Shown: positions 9,495 through 18,521 of the stretch, in pieces | Layout of the letters: each line of letters opens with the position of its first letter | Position numbering within the stretch: position 1 is the first letter of the stretch | Source: Ga0077555 sp041397775 | GTDB taxonomy: Bacteria > Pseudomonadota > Alphaproteobacteria > Rhizobiales > Hyphomicrobiaceae | Length of the DNA: 64,000 bases | Direction of reading: 5' to 3' | Assembly: GCA_041397775.1 (NCBI GenBank) | Contig: JAWKWB010000004.1 | Span: 496,001-560,000 of the forward strand | Program-made: the position numbers and the translations under genes | Notes under the pieces: generated by a model | Told to the model about the DNA's origin: nothing | Database searches by the model: none | Seen by the model: only the letters and a program-made list of their open reading frames with translations

Positions 9495-10373
9495 TCAGTC
9501 GTTGTCGGCGGCAGCGCCCTTGCGGCTCGTGCGGGCATCCTCGGCTTCGACTGCGGCGGGATCGGCGTCGAAGACGAGACGCTCGGAGCCGGACAGGGCG
9601 ACGAAGCGCTTGCCGCGGGCGCGGCCGATCAATGTCAGGCCGGTCTTGCGGGCGAGTTCCACGCCCCAGGCGGTGAAGCCGGAGCGCGAAACGAGGATCG
9701 GAATGCCCATCTTCACGGTCTTGATGACCATTTCCGAGGTCAGCCGGCCCGTCGTGTAGAAGATCTTGTCGTGGGCGGGCACGTTGTTCATCCGCATATA
9801 GCCGGCGATCTTGTCGACGGCGTTGTGGCGGCCCACGTCCTCCATGTAGACGAGCGGGCGATCTTCCTGGCACAGCACGCAGCCGTGGATCGCGCCAGCC
9901 TTCAGGTAGAGCGAGGGCACCGTGTTGATCTTCTTCGTGAGCTGGTACAGCCAGGAGGTATGAATGCGGGCGCCGGCAGGGAGGCTGGCGCGCTCGATCT
10001 CCTCCATGAGATCGCCGAAGACGGTGCCCTGCGCGCAGCCGGAGGTCTGCACCTTCTTGCGCAGCTTTTCCTCGTAGTCGGTGATTTCGCGCGTGCGCAC
10101 GACGACCGTGGCGATGTCGTCGTCGTAGTCGATGCCGACGATCTCGTCGTCGGGCTTCAGCATTCCCTGGTTGAAGAGGAAGCCGACGGCCAGCAGGTCG
10201 GGGTGATCGCCGATCGTCATCATCGTCACGATCTCGCGGGCGTTGAGGAAAAGCGTGAGCGCGCGCTCCGTGACGACGTCCGTCTCCACCGTGCGACCCT
10301 CGTGATCGATGCCCGACACCGTGGTGAAGAGACGGGTGTCCTCGAGGTCTGGGCGGATCTCGAATTCCTTCAC
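9495..10373 (-). CDS. fdhD: Formate dehydrogenase accessory sulfurtransferase FdhD
   Basis: 292 aa. FdhD passes sulfur from a cysteine desulfurase to the molybdenum cofactor of formate dehydrogenase. Family signatures are TSGCAQG at Cys113, GAIHGCVLC (Cys165, Cys168) and EDVGRHNAVDK, followed by the ribbon FYTTGRLTSEMV. The loop that normally reads CxxC has only Cys113; the second cysteine is missing. I chose the GTG at 10373 because GGAGG lies 7 bases upstream; the in-frame ATG at 10391 overlaps that site. No formate dehydrogenase gene is in the window, so its client lies elsewhere. Confidence 0.9.
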   Translation of the reverse strand: MKEFEIRPDLEDTRLFTTVSGIDHEGRTVETDVVTERALTLFLNAREIVTMMTIGDHPDLLAVGFLFNQGMLKPDDEIVGIDYDDDIATVVVRTREITDYEEKLRKKVQTSGCAQGTVFGDLMEEIERASLPAGARIHTSWLYQLTKKINTVPSLYLKAGAIHGCVLCQEDRPLVYMEDVGRHNAVDKIAGYMRMNNVPAHDKIFYTTGRLTSEMVIKTVKMGIPILVSRSGFTAWGVELARKTGLTLIGRARGKRFVALSGSERLVFDADPAAVEAEDARTSRKGAAADND

Positions 10374-10543
10374 GGCGCGGCCTCCATTCATTCTATTCGC
10401 AGGTCGGATCAACCGAACCGGGGGCTGGGACTTGCACTCGGCTGCGCACGGGCCTATGCGACGCGGCGGTCCTCGAGACGGAGCGGTTATTGCGACGCAG
10501 GCTGGGCCTCGTGACTTCCTTGGACGGTTCTGTCATAAGACCG

Positions 10544-10590
10544 GCAAAATGCAATCCCGAGTGCAGAAGTCTCCTTTTCTGGCATTTTGC
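10544..10590. promoter_or_regulatory. Inverted repeat in the fdhD-mrp divergent gap
   Basis: GCAAAATGC at 10544-10552 is repeated as its complement GCATTTTGC at 10582-10590, ending 35 bases before the mrp start. It could be an operator for the divergent genes or an RNA hairpin in the mrp leader. The remaining gap (10374-10543) shows no gene. Confidence 0.3.
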
Positions 10591-10625
10591 GCATCGGGCG
10601 CTTCAGCACGTGAAGGGTAGCGGAA

Positions 10626-12155
10626 ATGACGGTTACCAAAGAGCAGGTTCTTGCCCAGCTTCGCCGGGTCAAGGGTCCGGACATGCAGGGCAATATCGTC
10701 GATCTCGGCCTGGTGTCGGAAATCCTGCTCAAGGACGCGCGCGTCTATTTCTCGATCACGGTGCCGGCGGAACGCGCGGGCGAACTGGAGCCATTGCGGC
10801 AGGCGGCGGAGAAGGTCGTGAAGGACGTGGCCGGCGTGGCCGGGGTGACGGCGGTTCTGACGGCGGAAAGCAAAGGCGGGTCGGGGCAGGCCAGCGGCGG
10901 TCAAGCGCCGGAAAGCTCGCGCGTGCAGGCGGCGCGTGCGCGCGGTGGGGCCGGGGGGCACCAGCACGGTCATAGCGGAGGGCCTGCGCCGGCCGCTGCC
11001 GCTGCACCGGGCGGGGGCATGAAGCAGGCACCCGGTGTCCCGGGCATCCGCCACATGATTGCGGTCGCCTCGGGCAAGGGCGGGGTCGGCAAGAGCACGA
11101 CGGCGGTCAACCTGGCGCTGGGGTTCCAGGCGAACGGGCTGAAGGCGGGCATTCTCGATGCGGACATCTACGGGCCGTCGCAACCGCGGCTCCTCGGGCT
11201 GACGGGGCGCCCCGAAGTCGGCGAGGGCAATCGCCTGAAGCCGATGATCGGCTATGGCCTGAAGGCCATGTCGATGGGGTTCATGGTCGACGAGGCGACG
11301 CCGGTGATCTGGCGCGGTCCCATGGTGGTGCAGGCGCTGACGCAGATGCTGCGCGAGGTCGATTGGGGCGAGCTTGACGTGCTCGTGATCGACATGCCGC
11401 CGGGTACGGGCGATGTGCAGCTGACCATGGCGCAGCAGGTGCCTCTGTCGGGTGCGATCATCGTTTCCACGCCGCAGGACCTGGCGCTGATCGATGCGCG
11501 CAAGGGCCTCAACATGTTCCGGCGCACCGACGTGCCGGTGATCGGGCTCATCGAGAACATGAGCTATTTCGTGTGCACCAAGTGCGGCGAGCGGCACGAG
11601 ATCTTCGGACATGGAGGGGCGCGGGAGGAAGCCGAGCGGCTGGGCCTGCCGTTCCTGGGCGGTGTGCCGCTGCACATGGAAATCCGCGAGTTGTCAGATA
11701 GTGGGCGCCCGGTGACGGTGACGGCGCCGGAGAGCCTTCATGCGCAGATCTACCGCGAGCTGGCCGCCAAGGCCTGGGCGGAGCTGGAAGCGGCGCAAGG
11801 CAGCCGGACGAAGGCGCCGGAGCTGACGCCGGTCGAGGATGGCCGCACGTTGCGCGTCGCGTTCGAGGGACAGCCGGCCTTCGATCTCTCCGCCGAGATG
11901 CTCAGGGTCATGAGCCCTTCGGCCGAAGTGCAGGGCCATACGCCCGAGCAGCGCGTGACCGTGGGGGGCAAGCGCAACGTGCGCATCAAGACGCTGAACC
12001 CCGTGGGGAACTACGCGGTGAAGATCGCGTTCGACGACGGTCACGACACGGGCCTTTACGCCTGGCCCTATCTGGAAGCCTTGCACCGCGAGCGCGAGCG
12101 CCGGTGGAGCCAGTACCTGGGAGAGCTGCAGCAGAAGGGCCTCAGCCGGGATTGA
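10626..12155 (+). CDS. Mrp/ApbC iron-sulfur cluster carrier fused to DUF971
   Basis: 509 aa with four parts: a MIP18/DUF59 domain (about 1-80), a flexible Gly/Ala/His-rich linker (about 82-138, with HQHGH), a P-loop NTPase of the Mrp/NBP35 type (deviant Walker A GKGGVGKST at 150-158, DMPPGTGD at 256-263, and the bridging-cluster CxxC at Cys317/Cys320), and a C-terminal DUF971 domain (about 400-500). Mrp proteins bind a [4Fe-4S] cluster at the dimer interface and pass it to apo-proteins in the cytoplasm. The start at 10626 gives the DUF59 domain its full length. MiaB, an Fe-S enzyme and possible client, is the next gene. Confidence 0.92.
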   Translation: MTVTKEQVLAQLRRVKGPDMQGNIVDLGLVSEILLKDARVYFSITVPAERAGELEPLRQAAEKVVKDVAGVAGVTAVLTAESKGGSGQASGGQAPESSRVQAARARGGAGGHQHGHSGGPAPAAAAAPGGGMKQAPGVPGIRHMIAVASGKGGVGKSTTAVNLALGFQANGLKAGILDADIYGPSQPRLLGLTGRPEVGEGNRLKPMIGYGLKAMSMGFMVDEATPVIWRGPMVVQALTQMLREVDWGELDVLVIDMPPGTGDVQLTMAQQVPLSGAIIVSTPQDLALIDARKGLNMFRRTDVPVIGLIENMSYFVCTKCGERHEIFGHGGAREEAERLGLPFLGGVPLHMEIRELSDSGRPVTVTAPESLHAQIYRELAAKAWAELEAAQGSRTKAPELTPVEDGRTLRVAFEGQPAFDLSAEMLRVMSPSAEVQGHTPEQRVTVGGKRNVRIKTLNPVGNYAVKIAFDDGHDTGLYAWPYLEALHRERERRWSQYLGELQQKGLSRD

Positions 12156-12177
12156 CGCACCGGCCCGGCATTGAATT

Positions 12178-12213
12178 GCAGTCCGCCCCGCGCCTATAAG
12201 GCGGCTGGACTGC
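12178..12213. other. Hairpin in the 343-base mrp-miaB gap
   Basis: GCAGTCC (12178-12184) pairs with GGACTGC (12207-12213), and an inner CGCC/GGCG stem surrounds the loop TATAA. It begins 23 bases after the mrp stop but has no T-tract, so it is a weak terminator candidate. The rest of 12156-12498 holds no gene I can support. Confidence 0.35.
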
Positions 12214-12498
12214 GATCCGACGTGGCTGGTGGCCGCCGATGCCGGACGCCCTCGAGGCTACGCCGGAACGCGTGGGGCGCCTCGATGCCGTTACGCAAGG
12301 CGGGGGCCCCAAGGGCCCATGGACGGGTGGTCGCCGGGCGCGGCTCACGGGGAATGCGATGGCAAGGCCGAGTTCTCCGCCGTCTGATGCGGTGCAGCGA
12401 GAATGTGCGCGATTGACGGCGCGCATATTGCAATGCAACATTGTGACAGGTCCGAGCGTTGCCGTCGCGAGTCCCGGCGGCCGACCCCGAGAGGCAGC

Positions 12499-13917
12499 AT
12501 GAGCGAAGCGAACGACACGATTGTCGCCATGAAAACCGGTGCGCCATCCGGCGATGCGCCGCTCGCCGCGGCACGCAAGGTCCATGTCAAGACGTTCGGT
12601 TGCCAGATGAACGTCTACGACAGCGAACGCATGAGCGAGATGCTGCGCGCCAACGGCTATTCGGAAACGGCAGAGGCCGATGACGCCGATCTCGTCATCC
12701 TGAATACGTGCCATATCCGCGAAAAGGCCGCCGAAAAGGTCTATTCCGACCTCGGCCGGCTTCGGGCCCTGAAGCTCGAGCGCGCGAAGGATGGCAAGGA
12801 TCTCGTCGTGGCCGTCGCGGGGTGCGTCGCGCAGGCGGAAGGCGACGAGATCGCACGCCGTGCGCCAGTGGTGGACGTGGTGATCGGTCCGCAGAGCTAT
12901 CATCGCCTGCCCGAGATCGTCGCCCGCGCCAAGGCGGAGCAGCGGACACAGGTCGAGACGGATTTTCCCGAGGACGACAAGTTCCAGCATCTGCCGCAAC
13001 GCGCGGTGCAGCCGGCCCGGCGCCGCGCGCCCGCGGCCTTCCTGACGGTGCAGGAGGGGTGCGACAAATTCTGCACGTTCTGCGTGGTTCCCTATACGCG
13101 CGGTGCGGAATTCTCGCGTCCCGCAGCCACCATCGTCGAAGAGGCCCGGCGGCTCGTGGAGCAGGGCGTCTGCGAGTTGACGCTCCTTGGGCAGAACGTC
13201 AACGCCTATAGCGGAGACGGCCCGGACGGGCAGCCGTGGTCGCTGGCCCGGCTCATTCGTGCGCTGGCCCGGATCGATGGTCTGGAGCGCCTGCGCTACA
13301 CGACGAGCCATCCGCGCGACATGGCCGACGATCTGATCGCGGCGCATGCCGAAGAGGCCAAGCTGATGCCTTATCTGCACCTGCCGTTCCAGGCGGGGGC
13401 CGATCGCATCCTGGCGGGGATGAACCGCAAGCACACCGGCGAGGATTATCGCAGGCTCGTGGCGCGCATTCGTGCCGCGCGGCCCGATCTGGCGCTGTCG
13501 ACGGACATCATCGTGGGTTTTCCGGGCGAGACGGAAGCGGAGTTCGAGGAAACACTGGCCATGGTGCGCGATGTGAAGTTCGCGCAGGCCTTCTCGTTCA
13601 AGTACAGCGCGCGGCCGGGAACACCGGCCTCCAATCTGGGCGAGCAGGTCGCCGAAGCGGTCAAGGTGGAGCGGCTGGCGCGGCTTCAGGCGTTACTCGA
13701 ACAGCAGCAGGCAGCCTTCAACATGAGCTGTGTCGGCCGGGTGATGCCGGTGCTGTTCGAGAAGACGGGGCGCAAGGACGGGCAGCTCGTCGGGCGCTCG
13801 CCGTATCTGCAACCCGTGCATGCGACGGCACGGGCGGAGCTACTCGGTCATATCATTCCCGTGCAGATCGCGGCAGCGCTTCCCAATAGCCTGTCGGGCA
13901 TCGTGGAGGCGGCTTGA
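12499..13917 (+). CDS. miaB: tRNA-2-methylthio-N6-dimethylallyladenosine synthase MiaB
   Basis: 472 aa. This radical-SAM enzyme adds a methylthio group to i6A37 of tRNAs that read UNN codons. Its N-terminal UPF0004 domain has the three auxiliary-cluster cysteines Cys35 (KTFGCQMN), Cys71 (LNTCHIRE) and Cys109 (AVAGC). The radical-SAM cluster is CxxxCxxC at Cys188/192/195, and a C-terminal TRAM domain follows (about 405-470). ATG at 12499 is preceded by GAGAGG and matches the family N-terminus. It heads the miaB-phoH-ybeY-corC order known from alphaproteobacteria, where these genes are often co-transcribed. Confidence 0.96.
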   Translation: MSEANDTIVAMKTGAPSGDAPLAAARKVHVKTFGCQMNVYDSERMSEMLRANGYSETAEADDADLVILNTCHIREKAAEKVYSDLGRLRALKLERAKDGKDLVVAVAGCVAQAEGDEIARRAPVVDVVIGPQSYHRLPEIVARAKAEQRTQVETDFPEDDKFQHLPQRAVQPARRRAPAAFLTVQEGCDKFCTFCVVPYTRGAEFSRPAATIVEEARRLVEQGVCELTLLGQNVNAYSGDGPDGQPWSLARLIRALARIDGLERLRYTTSHPRDMADDLIAAHAEEAKLMPYLHLPFQAGADRILAGMNRKHTGEDYRRLVARIRAARPDLALSTDIIVGFPGETEAEFEETLAMVRDVKFAQAFSFKYSARPGTPASNLGEQVAEAVKVERLARLQALLEQQQAAFNMSCVGRVMPVLFEKTGRKDGQLVGRSPYLQPVHATARAELLGHIIPVQIAAALPNSLSGIVEAA

Positions 13918-14028
13918 GCGGTTGGGCATCGTTGCGGAATGTGGGTGCCATTCTCGCGTCGTTCTTGAAAGTGTCGCGTCAGTTCTGCAATATCCAGGCG
14001 ACGCCTCGCGTCACTCCTCTTGCATAGG

Positions 14029-15030
14029 GTGGAAGGTTTGGCCGCCAACGGCTCGGCAAAGAACGATCGCTCCAGGGACGGCGCTTTTCGGCTGGTGATT
14101 CCATTCGAGGACAATCGCCACCTGCCGCGGGTGCTCGGACAGTTCGATTCGAACCTCGCCTTGATCGAGGAGAGGCTGGGCATTTCGGCCCATGCCAACG
14201 GCAATGTCGTGACGCTGACGGGCAGCCAGGCGGCGTGCGAGATCGCGCGCAACGCGCTGGAGGCGCTCTACGAGCGCGCCTCGCGTGGCGAGGAGATCGG
14301 TCCCGGCGACGTGGATGGCCTGATCCGGCATGCGCGCTCGGACGCGCCGCGGGCGGAAGGCATGGCCCAGGTGCGCACGCGGCGGCGGATCGTTACGGCG
14401 CGCACGCCCCGCCAGAGCCAGTACTTGAGAGCCGTGGAAGAGCACGATCTCGTTTTCGGCGTCGGTCCGGCCGGTACGGGCAAGACCTATCTCGCGGTGG
14501 CCTGTGCGGCGTCCTGCCTGGAGCGCGGCCGGGTGGAGCGCATCATCCTGTCGCGGCCGGCGGTGGAGGCGGGCGAGCGGCTCGGGTTCCTGCCCGGCGA
14601 CATGCGCGAGAAGGTCGATCCTTATCTGCGGCCACTTTACGACGCGCTCTATGACGTGCTGCCGCCGGAGAAGGTGGAGCGGGATCTGGAAGCCGGCATC
14701 ATCGAGATCGCGCCGCTGGCTTTCATGCGCGGGCGGACGCTGGCCAATGCGTTCGTGATCCTGGACGAGGCGCAGAACACGACGAGCATGCAGATGAAGA
14801 TGTTCCTCACCCGCCTGGGCGAGGGCTCGAAGATGGTCATCACCGGCGATCCCAGCCAGATCGACCTGCCGCGCGGGCAGACGTCCGGCCTGGAGGAGGC
14901 CGTGCGGCTGCTCGAGGGCGTGCACGGTATCGAGACGGTGCGTTTTGCGTCGGGCGATGTGGTGCGGCGCGAACTCGTCGCGCGGATCGTGGAGGCGTAC
15001 GAGCGTCTCGAGAGCGGCCGGACCGCTTGA
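14029..15030 (+). CDS. PhoH family ATPase (YbeZ-like)
   Basis: About 333 aa. An N-terminal KH-like segment (about 20-85) is followed by a P-loop domain with Walker A GVGPAGTGKT and Walker B VILDEAQNT, and the PhoH signatures SRPAVEAGERLGFLPGD and ITGDPSQIDLP. YbeZ proteins bind nucleotides and work with the RNase YbeY in rRNA maturation; ybeY follows here with only 5 bases between. The start is uncertain: GTG 14029 is given, but TTG at 14020 or 14038 is possible and none has a well-placed ribosome site. Confidence 0.92.
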   Translation: MEGLAANGSAKNDRSRDGAFRLVIPFEDNRHLPRVLGQFDSNLALIEERLGISAHANGNVVTLTGSQAACEIARNALEALYERASRGEEIGPGDVDGLIRHARSDAPRAEGMAQVRTRRRIVTARTPRQSQYLRAVEEHDLVFGVGPAGTGKTYLAVACAASCLERGRVERIILSRPAVEAGERLGFLPGDMREKVDPYLRPLYDALYDVLPPEKVERDLEAGIIEIAPLAFMRGRTLANAFVILDEAQNTTSMQMKMFLTRLGEGSKMVITGDPSQIDLPRGQTSGLEEAVRLLEGVHGIETVRFASGDVVRRELVARIVEAYERLESGRTA

Positions 15031-15035
15031 TCGCC

Positions 15036-15587
15036 ATGCCATCCGACAGCACCCATCCGCCGATGCGTTCCGAGGATCCGCCGTTCGAAGGCGAGCCTCC
15101 CGAACGGCTTGCCGTCGAGATCGTGATCGAGGACGATGGCTGGACCGCGGTCGCGGATCTCGAGGCGGCGGTCCTGGCTGCGGCCCGCGCAGTGGCAGGG
15201 CTCGATGTCGTCGCCGAGGCGTTGCCGGCGAGCGCCTGCATCGCCTTGACGAGCGATACCGCCGTGCGCCACCTCAATGCCACCTATCGCGGCAAGGACA
15301 AGCCGACGAACGTGCTCTCGTTTCCCTCGCCGGATGCCGGGGTGCTGGAAGCGGAGGAGGCGGACTTCCTGGGCGATGTCATCCTGGCCCGGGAGACGGT
15401 GATGCGGGAGGCCGGCGAGTTGGGCGTGGCAGCGAGCCATCATCTGCAGCATCTCGTCGTGCACGGCCTGTTGCATCTTCTGGGCTACGACCACGAAAAC
15501 GACGACGACGCGGAAGTGATGGAGGCGCTCGAAACCACGGCGCTCTCTTCGATCGGCGTTGCCGACCCTTATGCGGAACTCGAGTGA
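15036..15587 (+). CDS. ybeY: Endoribonuclease YbeY, rRNA maturation factor
   Basis: 183 aa. YbeY is a single-strand endoribonuclease for 16S rRNA 3'-end maturation and ribosome quality control. The zinc site HGLLHLLGYDH (HxxxHxxxxxH) is intact near residues 144-154, and the upstream strand TYRGKDKPTNVLSFP is the family hallmark. ATG 15036 is preferred; a TTG at 15027 would overlap the phoH stop. The N-terminal 20 residues are an acidic/proline extension. It is translated directly after phoH, as in most relatives. Confidence 0.95.
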   Translation: MPSDSTHPPMRSEDPPFEGEPPERLAVEIVIEDDGWTAVADLEAAVLAAARAVAGLDVVAEALPASACIALTSDTAVRHLNATYRGKDKPTNVLSFPSPDAGVLEAEEADFLGDVILARETVMREAGELGVAASHHLQHLVVHGLLHLLGYDHENDDDAEVMEALETTALSSIGVADPYAELE

Positions 15588-15605
15588 AGTGACGGCATCG
15601 AAGCC

Positions 15606-16625
15606 ATGAACAACGACGGCGAAACACAAGGTGGCGACAGTAGTAGCCAACCTCCAAGTCGCACCACATCCGGTCCCTCCTGGCTACAGACGCTTCGCAG
15701 TCGCCTCGGGCTGTCGCCGCAAACGCTGCGCGATACGCTCGAAGAGGCGTTGAAGACCGAAGATCCCGTCGAAGGCGCGTTCACCCAGGCGGAAGCCGAC
15801 ATGCTGCGCCGGCTGCTGCGCTTCGGGCCGATGCGGGTCGACGACATCATGGTGCCGCGCGCGGATATCATCGCGATCGACGAAAAGGCGCCGTTGAGCC
15901 AGCTTCTGCAGCTCTTTCGTGACGCCGAGGTGTCGCGCATTCCCATCTACCAAGAGACGCTCGACGATCCGCGCGGCATGGTGCACATCAAGGATGTCGT
16001 GCGCTACCTGCTCGGCGACGAGATGCACGGCATCGAACCTTCACGCGCGGAGCCGGAGCCTACGGAACCCAAGCCGATCGACCTGGGGCGGGCGGATCTT
16101 TCGCGGACGGTGGCGAACATAAAGCTACGCCGGCCGGTGCTCTACGTGCCGCCCTCGATGCCGGCGATGAACCTTCTCATTCGCATGCAGACGTCGCGCA
16201 TCCACATGGCGCTCGTCGTCGACGAGTACGGCGGTACGGATGGCCTCGTGACGATCGAGGATCTGGTCGAGCAGGTCGTGGGCGAGATCGAGGACGAGCA
16301 CGATGTGACGGAGGCGGCCAACATCGTCGACGATGCCAAGCTCGGGCTCGTGGCGCAGGCCCGTACGCCCATCGCGGAGTTGGAGGCGCTTGTCGGCTAC
16401 AAGCTTCTCAGCGACGAGGAGGCATCGGAGATCGACACGATCGGCGGGCTCGCATTCTCGATCGTGGGGCGTGTGCCCGCGCGTGGGGAATTGATCAAGC
16501 ATCAGTCCGGCGTCGAATTCGAGGTTCTGGAAGCCGATCCGCGCCGCATCAAGCGGCTGAAAATCCACCTGCCGCGCCGCGAGGGTACGGCTGGGGAAGT
16601 CCCGAACGCGGCTGCTGCGAAATAG
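15606..16625 (+). CDS. CorC/HlyC family CBS-domain protein (TlyC-like)
   Basis: 339 aa, soluble. A disordered N-terminus is followed by two CBS domains (about 78-138 and 165-228; MVPRADI and VDEYGGTDGLVTIED are typical) and a C-terminal transporter-associated CorC_HlyC domain (about 245-325). Members of this family influence magnesium and cobalt efflux. In many alphaproteobacteria lnt follows, but here the next gene is a TadG-like protein, so the conserved order ends at this point. Confidence 0.9.
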   Translation: MNNDGETQGGDSSSQPPSRTTSGPSWLQTLRSRLGLSPQTLRDTLEEALKTEDPVEGAFTQAEADMLRRLLRFGPMRVDDIMVPRADIIAIDEKAPLSQLLQLFRDAEVSRIPIYQETLDDPRGMVHIKDVVRYLLGDEMHGIEPSRAEPEPTEPKPIDLGRADLSRTVANIKLRRPVLYVPPSMPAMNLLIRMQTSRIHMALVVDEYGGTDGLVTIEDLVEQVVGEIEDEHDVTEAANIVDDAKLGLVAQARTPIAELEALVGYKLLSDEEASEIDTIGGLAFSIVGRVPARGELIKHQSGVEFEVLEADPRRIKRLKIHLPRREGTAGEVPNAAAAK

Positions 16626-16771
16626 CCGCGAAGATAGCCTGCGCAATACTGCGGAAATTAACGACCCGCTTACCATGACAGCATGTGAGGGGGGCGCATT
16701 TACGGAGTGTGCGGCTTTTCGAAATATTTCTCGTCGCGTGTGGCACTCGCAGCGTGTGCGGGAGAGGACGC

Positions 16772-18151
16772 GTGTCGAAATTGTCGGTTTGGTTTTCCAG
16801 GTTCGGTCGTGAGACATCGGGTGCGCTGGCGCCACTGTTCGCGCTGTCGGCTTTCGCGCTGATCGGGGCTGTGGGTTTGGCTATCGATACCGCCCGCAGC
16901 TACGGGTCGAAGTCGCACCTGCAGGCCGCCGTCGACTCCGCCGTGCTGGCCACGGCCCGTCGCCTGGCGGAGAACCCGTCGATCGACGCCAACCAGGCGT
17001 TTTCGCTCTTCCTGAATTCCGCACGGCCCGACTGGCACGACATGGTGATCGGCAGCTCCAGTGTCGTGGTGGATGGCAGCACGGTGACGGCAGAAGTCTC
17101 GGCGACGATGCCGACGCTGTTCATGGGCGTCATCGGGACGGATCAGGTCGAAATCGCGACACGCGCGGTGGCCGGTTTCGGGGTCGGCGAGATCGAACTC
17201 GTGCTCGCGCTCGACACCACCGGCTCGATGGAAGGTGCCAAGATCGCCGCGCTGAAGACGGCGGCGCGAGACCTCGTCGATACGTTGAAGCGTGCATCGC
17301 GGCAGCCCGACAAGATCAAGTTCGGGCTCGTCCCCTTTGCCGAGTACGTCAACGTCGGTGAGGTGAACCGGTTCGCCTCGTGGATCGACGTGCCGCCGGA
17401 TACCTCGGAAACGCGGGAATACTGCGGCGATACGTATCCCAACGCCACGGCGTCGAATTGCCGGATGGAGACGGGGACGTGCTCGAACGACGGCGTGTCC
17501 TACTCGTGCTCCTACCAGGTCTGCGACTGGGACCTGGGGACGCCCGTCAATCAATGCTCGACCTATACCGACACCCGAACATGGAACGGATGCGTGGGGT
17601 CTCGCAACTATCCGCTGAACGTCAAGGACGAAGGCTATGGCTCGCGCGTTCCTGGCTTGCAGAACGTCTCGTGTCCCGCCGCGCCGATCATGCAGTTGAC
17701 CAACGATCACTCCGCCGTTCTATCGGCCATCGACGGCATGTCGGCTTCGGGCTCGACCTACATCCCGGCCGGGCTGGCGTGGGCTTGGCGCGTGCTGTCG
17801 CCCAAGGAGCCGTTTTCACAGAGCAACAGCGGGGCCAATCCGAAGCTGAAGCGCTATGTGGTTCTGATGACGGACGGGGAGAATACCCGCTCGCCGACAT
17901 ATCCGGAGCACAATGGCTCTGACATCACCGTGTCGAACCAATTGACCAGCGAAACCTGCGCAAACATCAAGGCCGACAATATCGCGATCTATACCATCGC
18001 CTTCCAGGTCACGGATCCGACCATCAAGGGCATTCTCGAGGGCTGCGCATCGTCGAAGTCACAGTTCTACGATGCGAGCGACAGCGCCAAGCTGATGTCG
18101 GCTTTCGAGGACATCGGCGTGCAGATCAGTGCATTGCGCTTGCGCCAGTAA
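16772..18151 (+). CDS. TadG-like VWA-domain membrane protein
   Basis: 459 aa, the second TadG-like protein in the window. A membrane helix lies near residues 18-38 (ALAPLFALSAFALIGAVGLA), then the TadE/G segment (IDTARSYGSKSHLQAAVDSA) and a von Willebrand A domain with LALDTTGSM and LMTDGENTR. A cysteine-rich insert (about 210-290, at least eight Cys) sits inside the VWA domain and suggests disulfides in the periplasm or outside the cell. The GTG at 16772 has GGAGAGG at 16761-16767. It is unlinked to other pilus genes. Confidence 0.82.
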   Translation: MSKLSVWFSRFGRETSGALAPLFALSAFALIGAVGLAIDTARSYGSKSHLQAAVDSAVLATARRLAENPSIDANQAFSLFLNSARPDWHDMVIGSSSVVVDGSTVTAEVSATMPTLFMGVIGTDQVEIATRAVAGFGVGEIELVLALDTTGSMEGAKIAALKTAARDLVDTLKRASRQPDKIKFGLVPFAEYVNVGEVNRFASWIDVPPDTSETREYCGDTYPNATASNCRMETGTCSNDGVSYSCSYQVCDWDLGTPVNQCSTYTDTRTWNGCVGSRNYPLNVKDEGYGSRVPGLQNVSCPAAPIMQLTNDHSAVLSAIDGMSASGSTYIPAGLAWAWRVLSPKEPFSQSNSGANPKLKRYVVLMTDGENTRSPTYPEHNGSDITVSNQLTSETCANIKADNIAIYTIAFQVTDPTIKGILEGCASSKSQFYDASDSAKLMSAFEDIGVQISALRLRQ

Positions 18152-18362
18152 TGCTGGAACCGGGTGGTCAATCGTCGTTAAGGACATTCCGCGATTCGGC
18201 CTCAATCCGGTCCCGGCCGCGCCGCATTGGCGCGAGATTATCGGATCGTTGCCCTTTGGCCCGATCCTGAAGCTGAGGCTCTGGACAATACAGCCCCCCA
18301 GCCCCCGGGGCCACGCTCGCGGGATCGGGTCATCGGGTAACGAGTGCTCCGAATGCGCCACG

Positions 18363-18396
18363 AAGGCCGGCCCTGCAGCCGGCCTTTGTTTATTTT
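18363..18396 (+). terminator. Rho-independent terminator downstream of the TadG-like gene
   Basis: A 9-bp perfect stem AAGGCCGGC (18363-18371) / GCCGGCCTT (18378-18386) with a 6-base loop is followed by TGTTTATTTT. It lies in the 370-base gap 18152-18521, which otherwise shows no coding sequence or recognisable RNA. Confidence 0.75.
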
Positions 18397-18521
18397 ACGG
18401 CAACGAGGGGTGATCGCCGGGCGCGAGCGGGCTCTTGCGAAAGCATTGTCAAGCGGGCGTGCGGAATGCGAGATACGGGGCCAGCGCCGCAGCGTCGGCG
18501 AGGCAACCCTGGGGGACATGA

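Noticed and set aside
16622..16771. A longer start of the second TadG-like gene at 16685
   Set aside because: The extra 29 residues place a non-typical cysteine-containing segment ahead of the normal N-terminus, and GTG 16772 has the better ribosome site.
18152..18362. A tRNA or small structured RNA in the gap before phoD
   Set aside because: Several short GC stems occur but no cloverleaf, T-loop or known RNA motif. Only the terminator at 18363-18396 is convincing.
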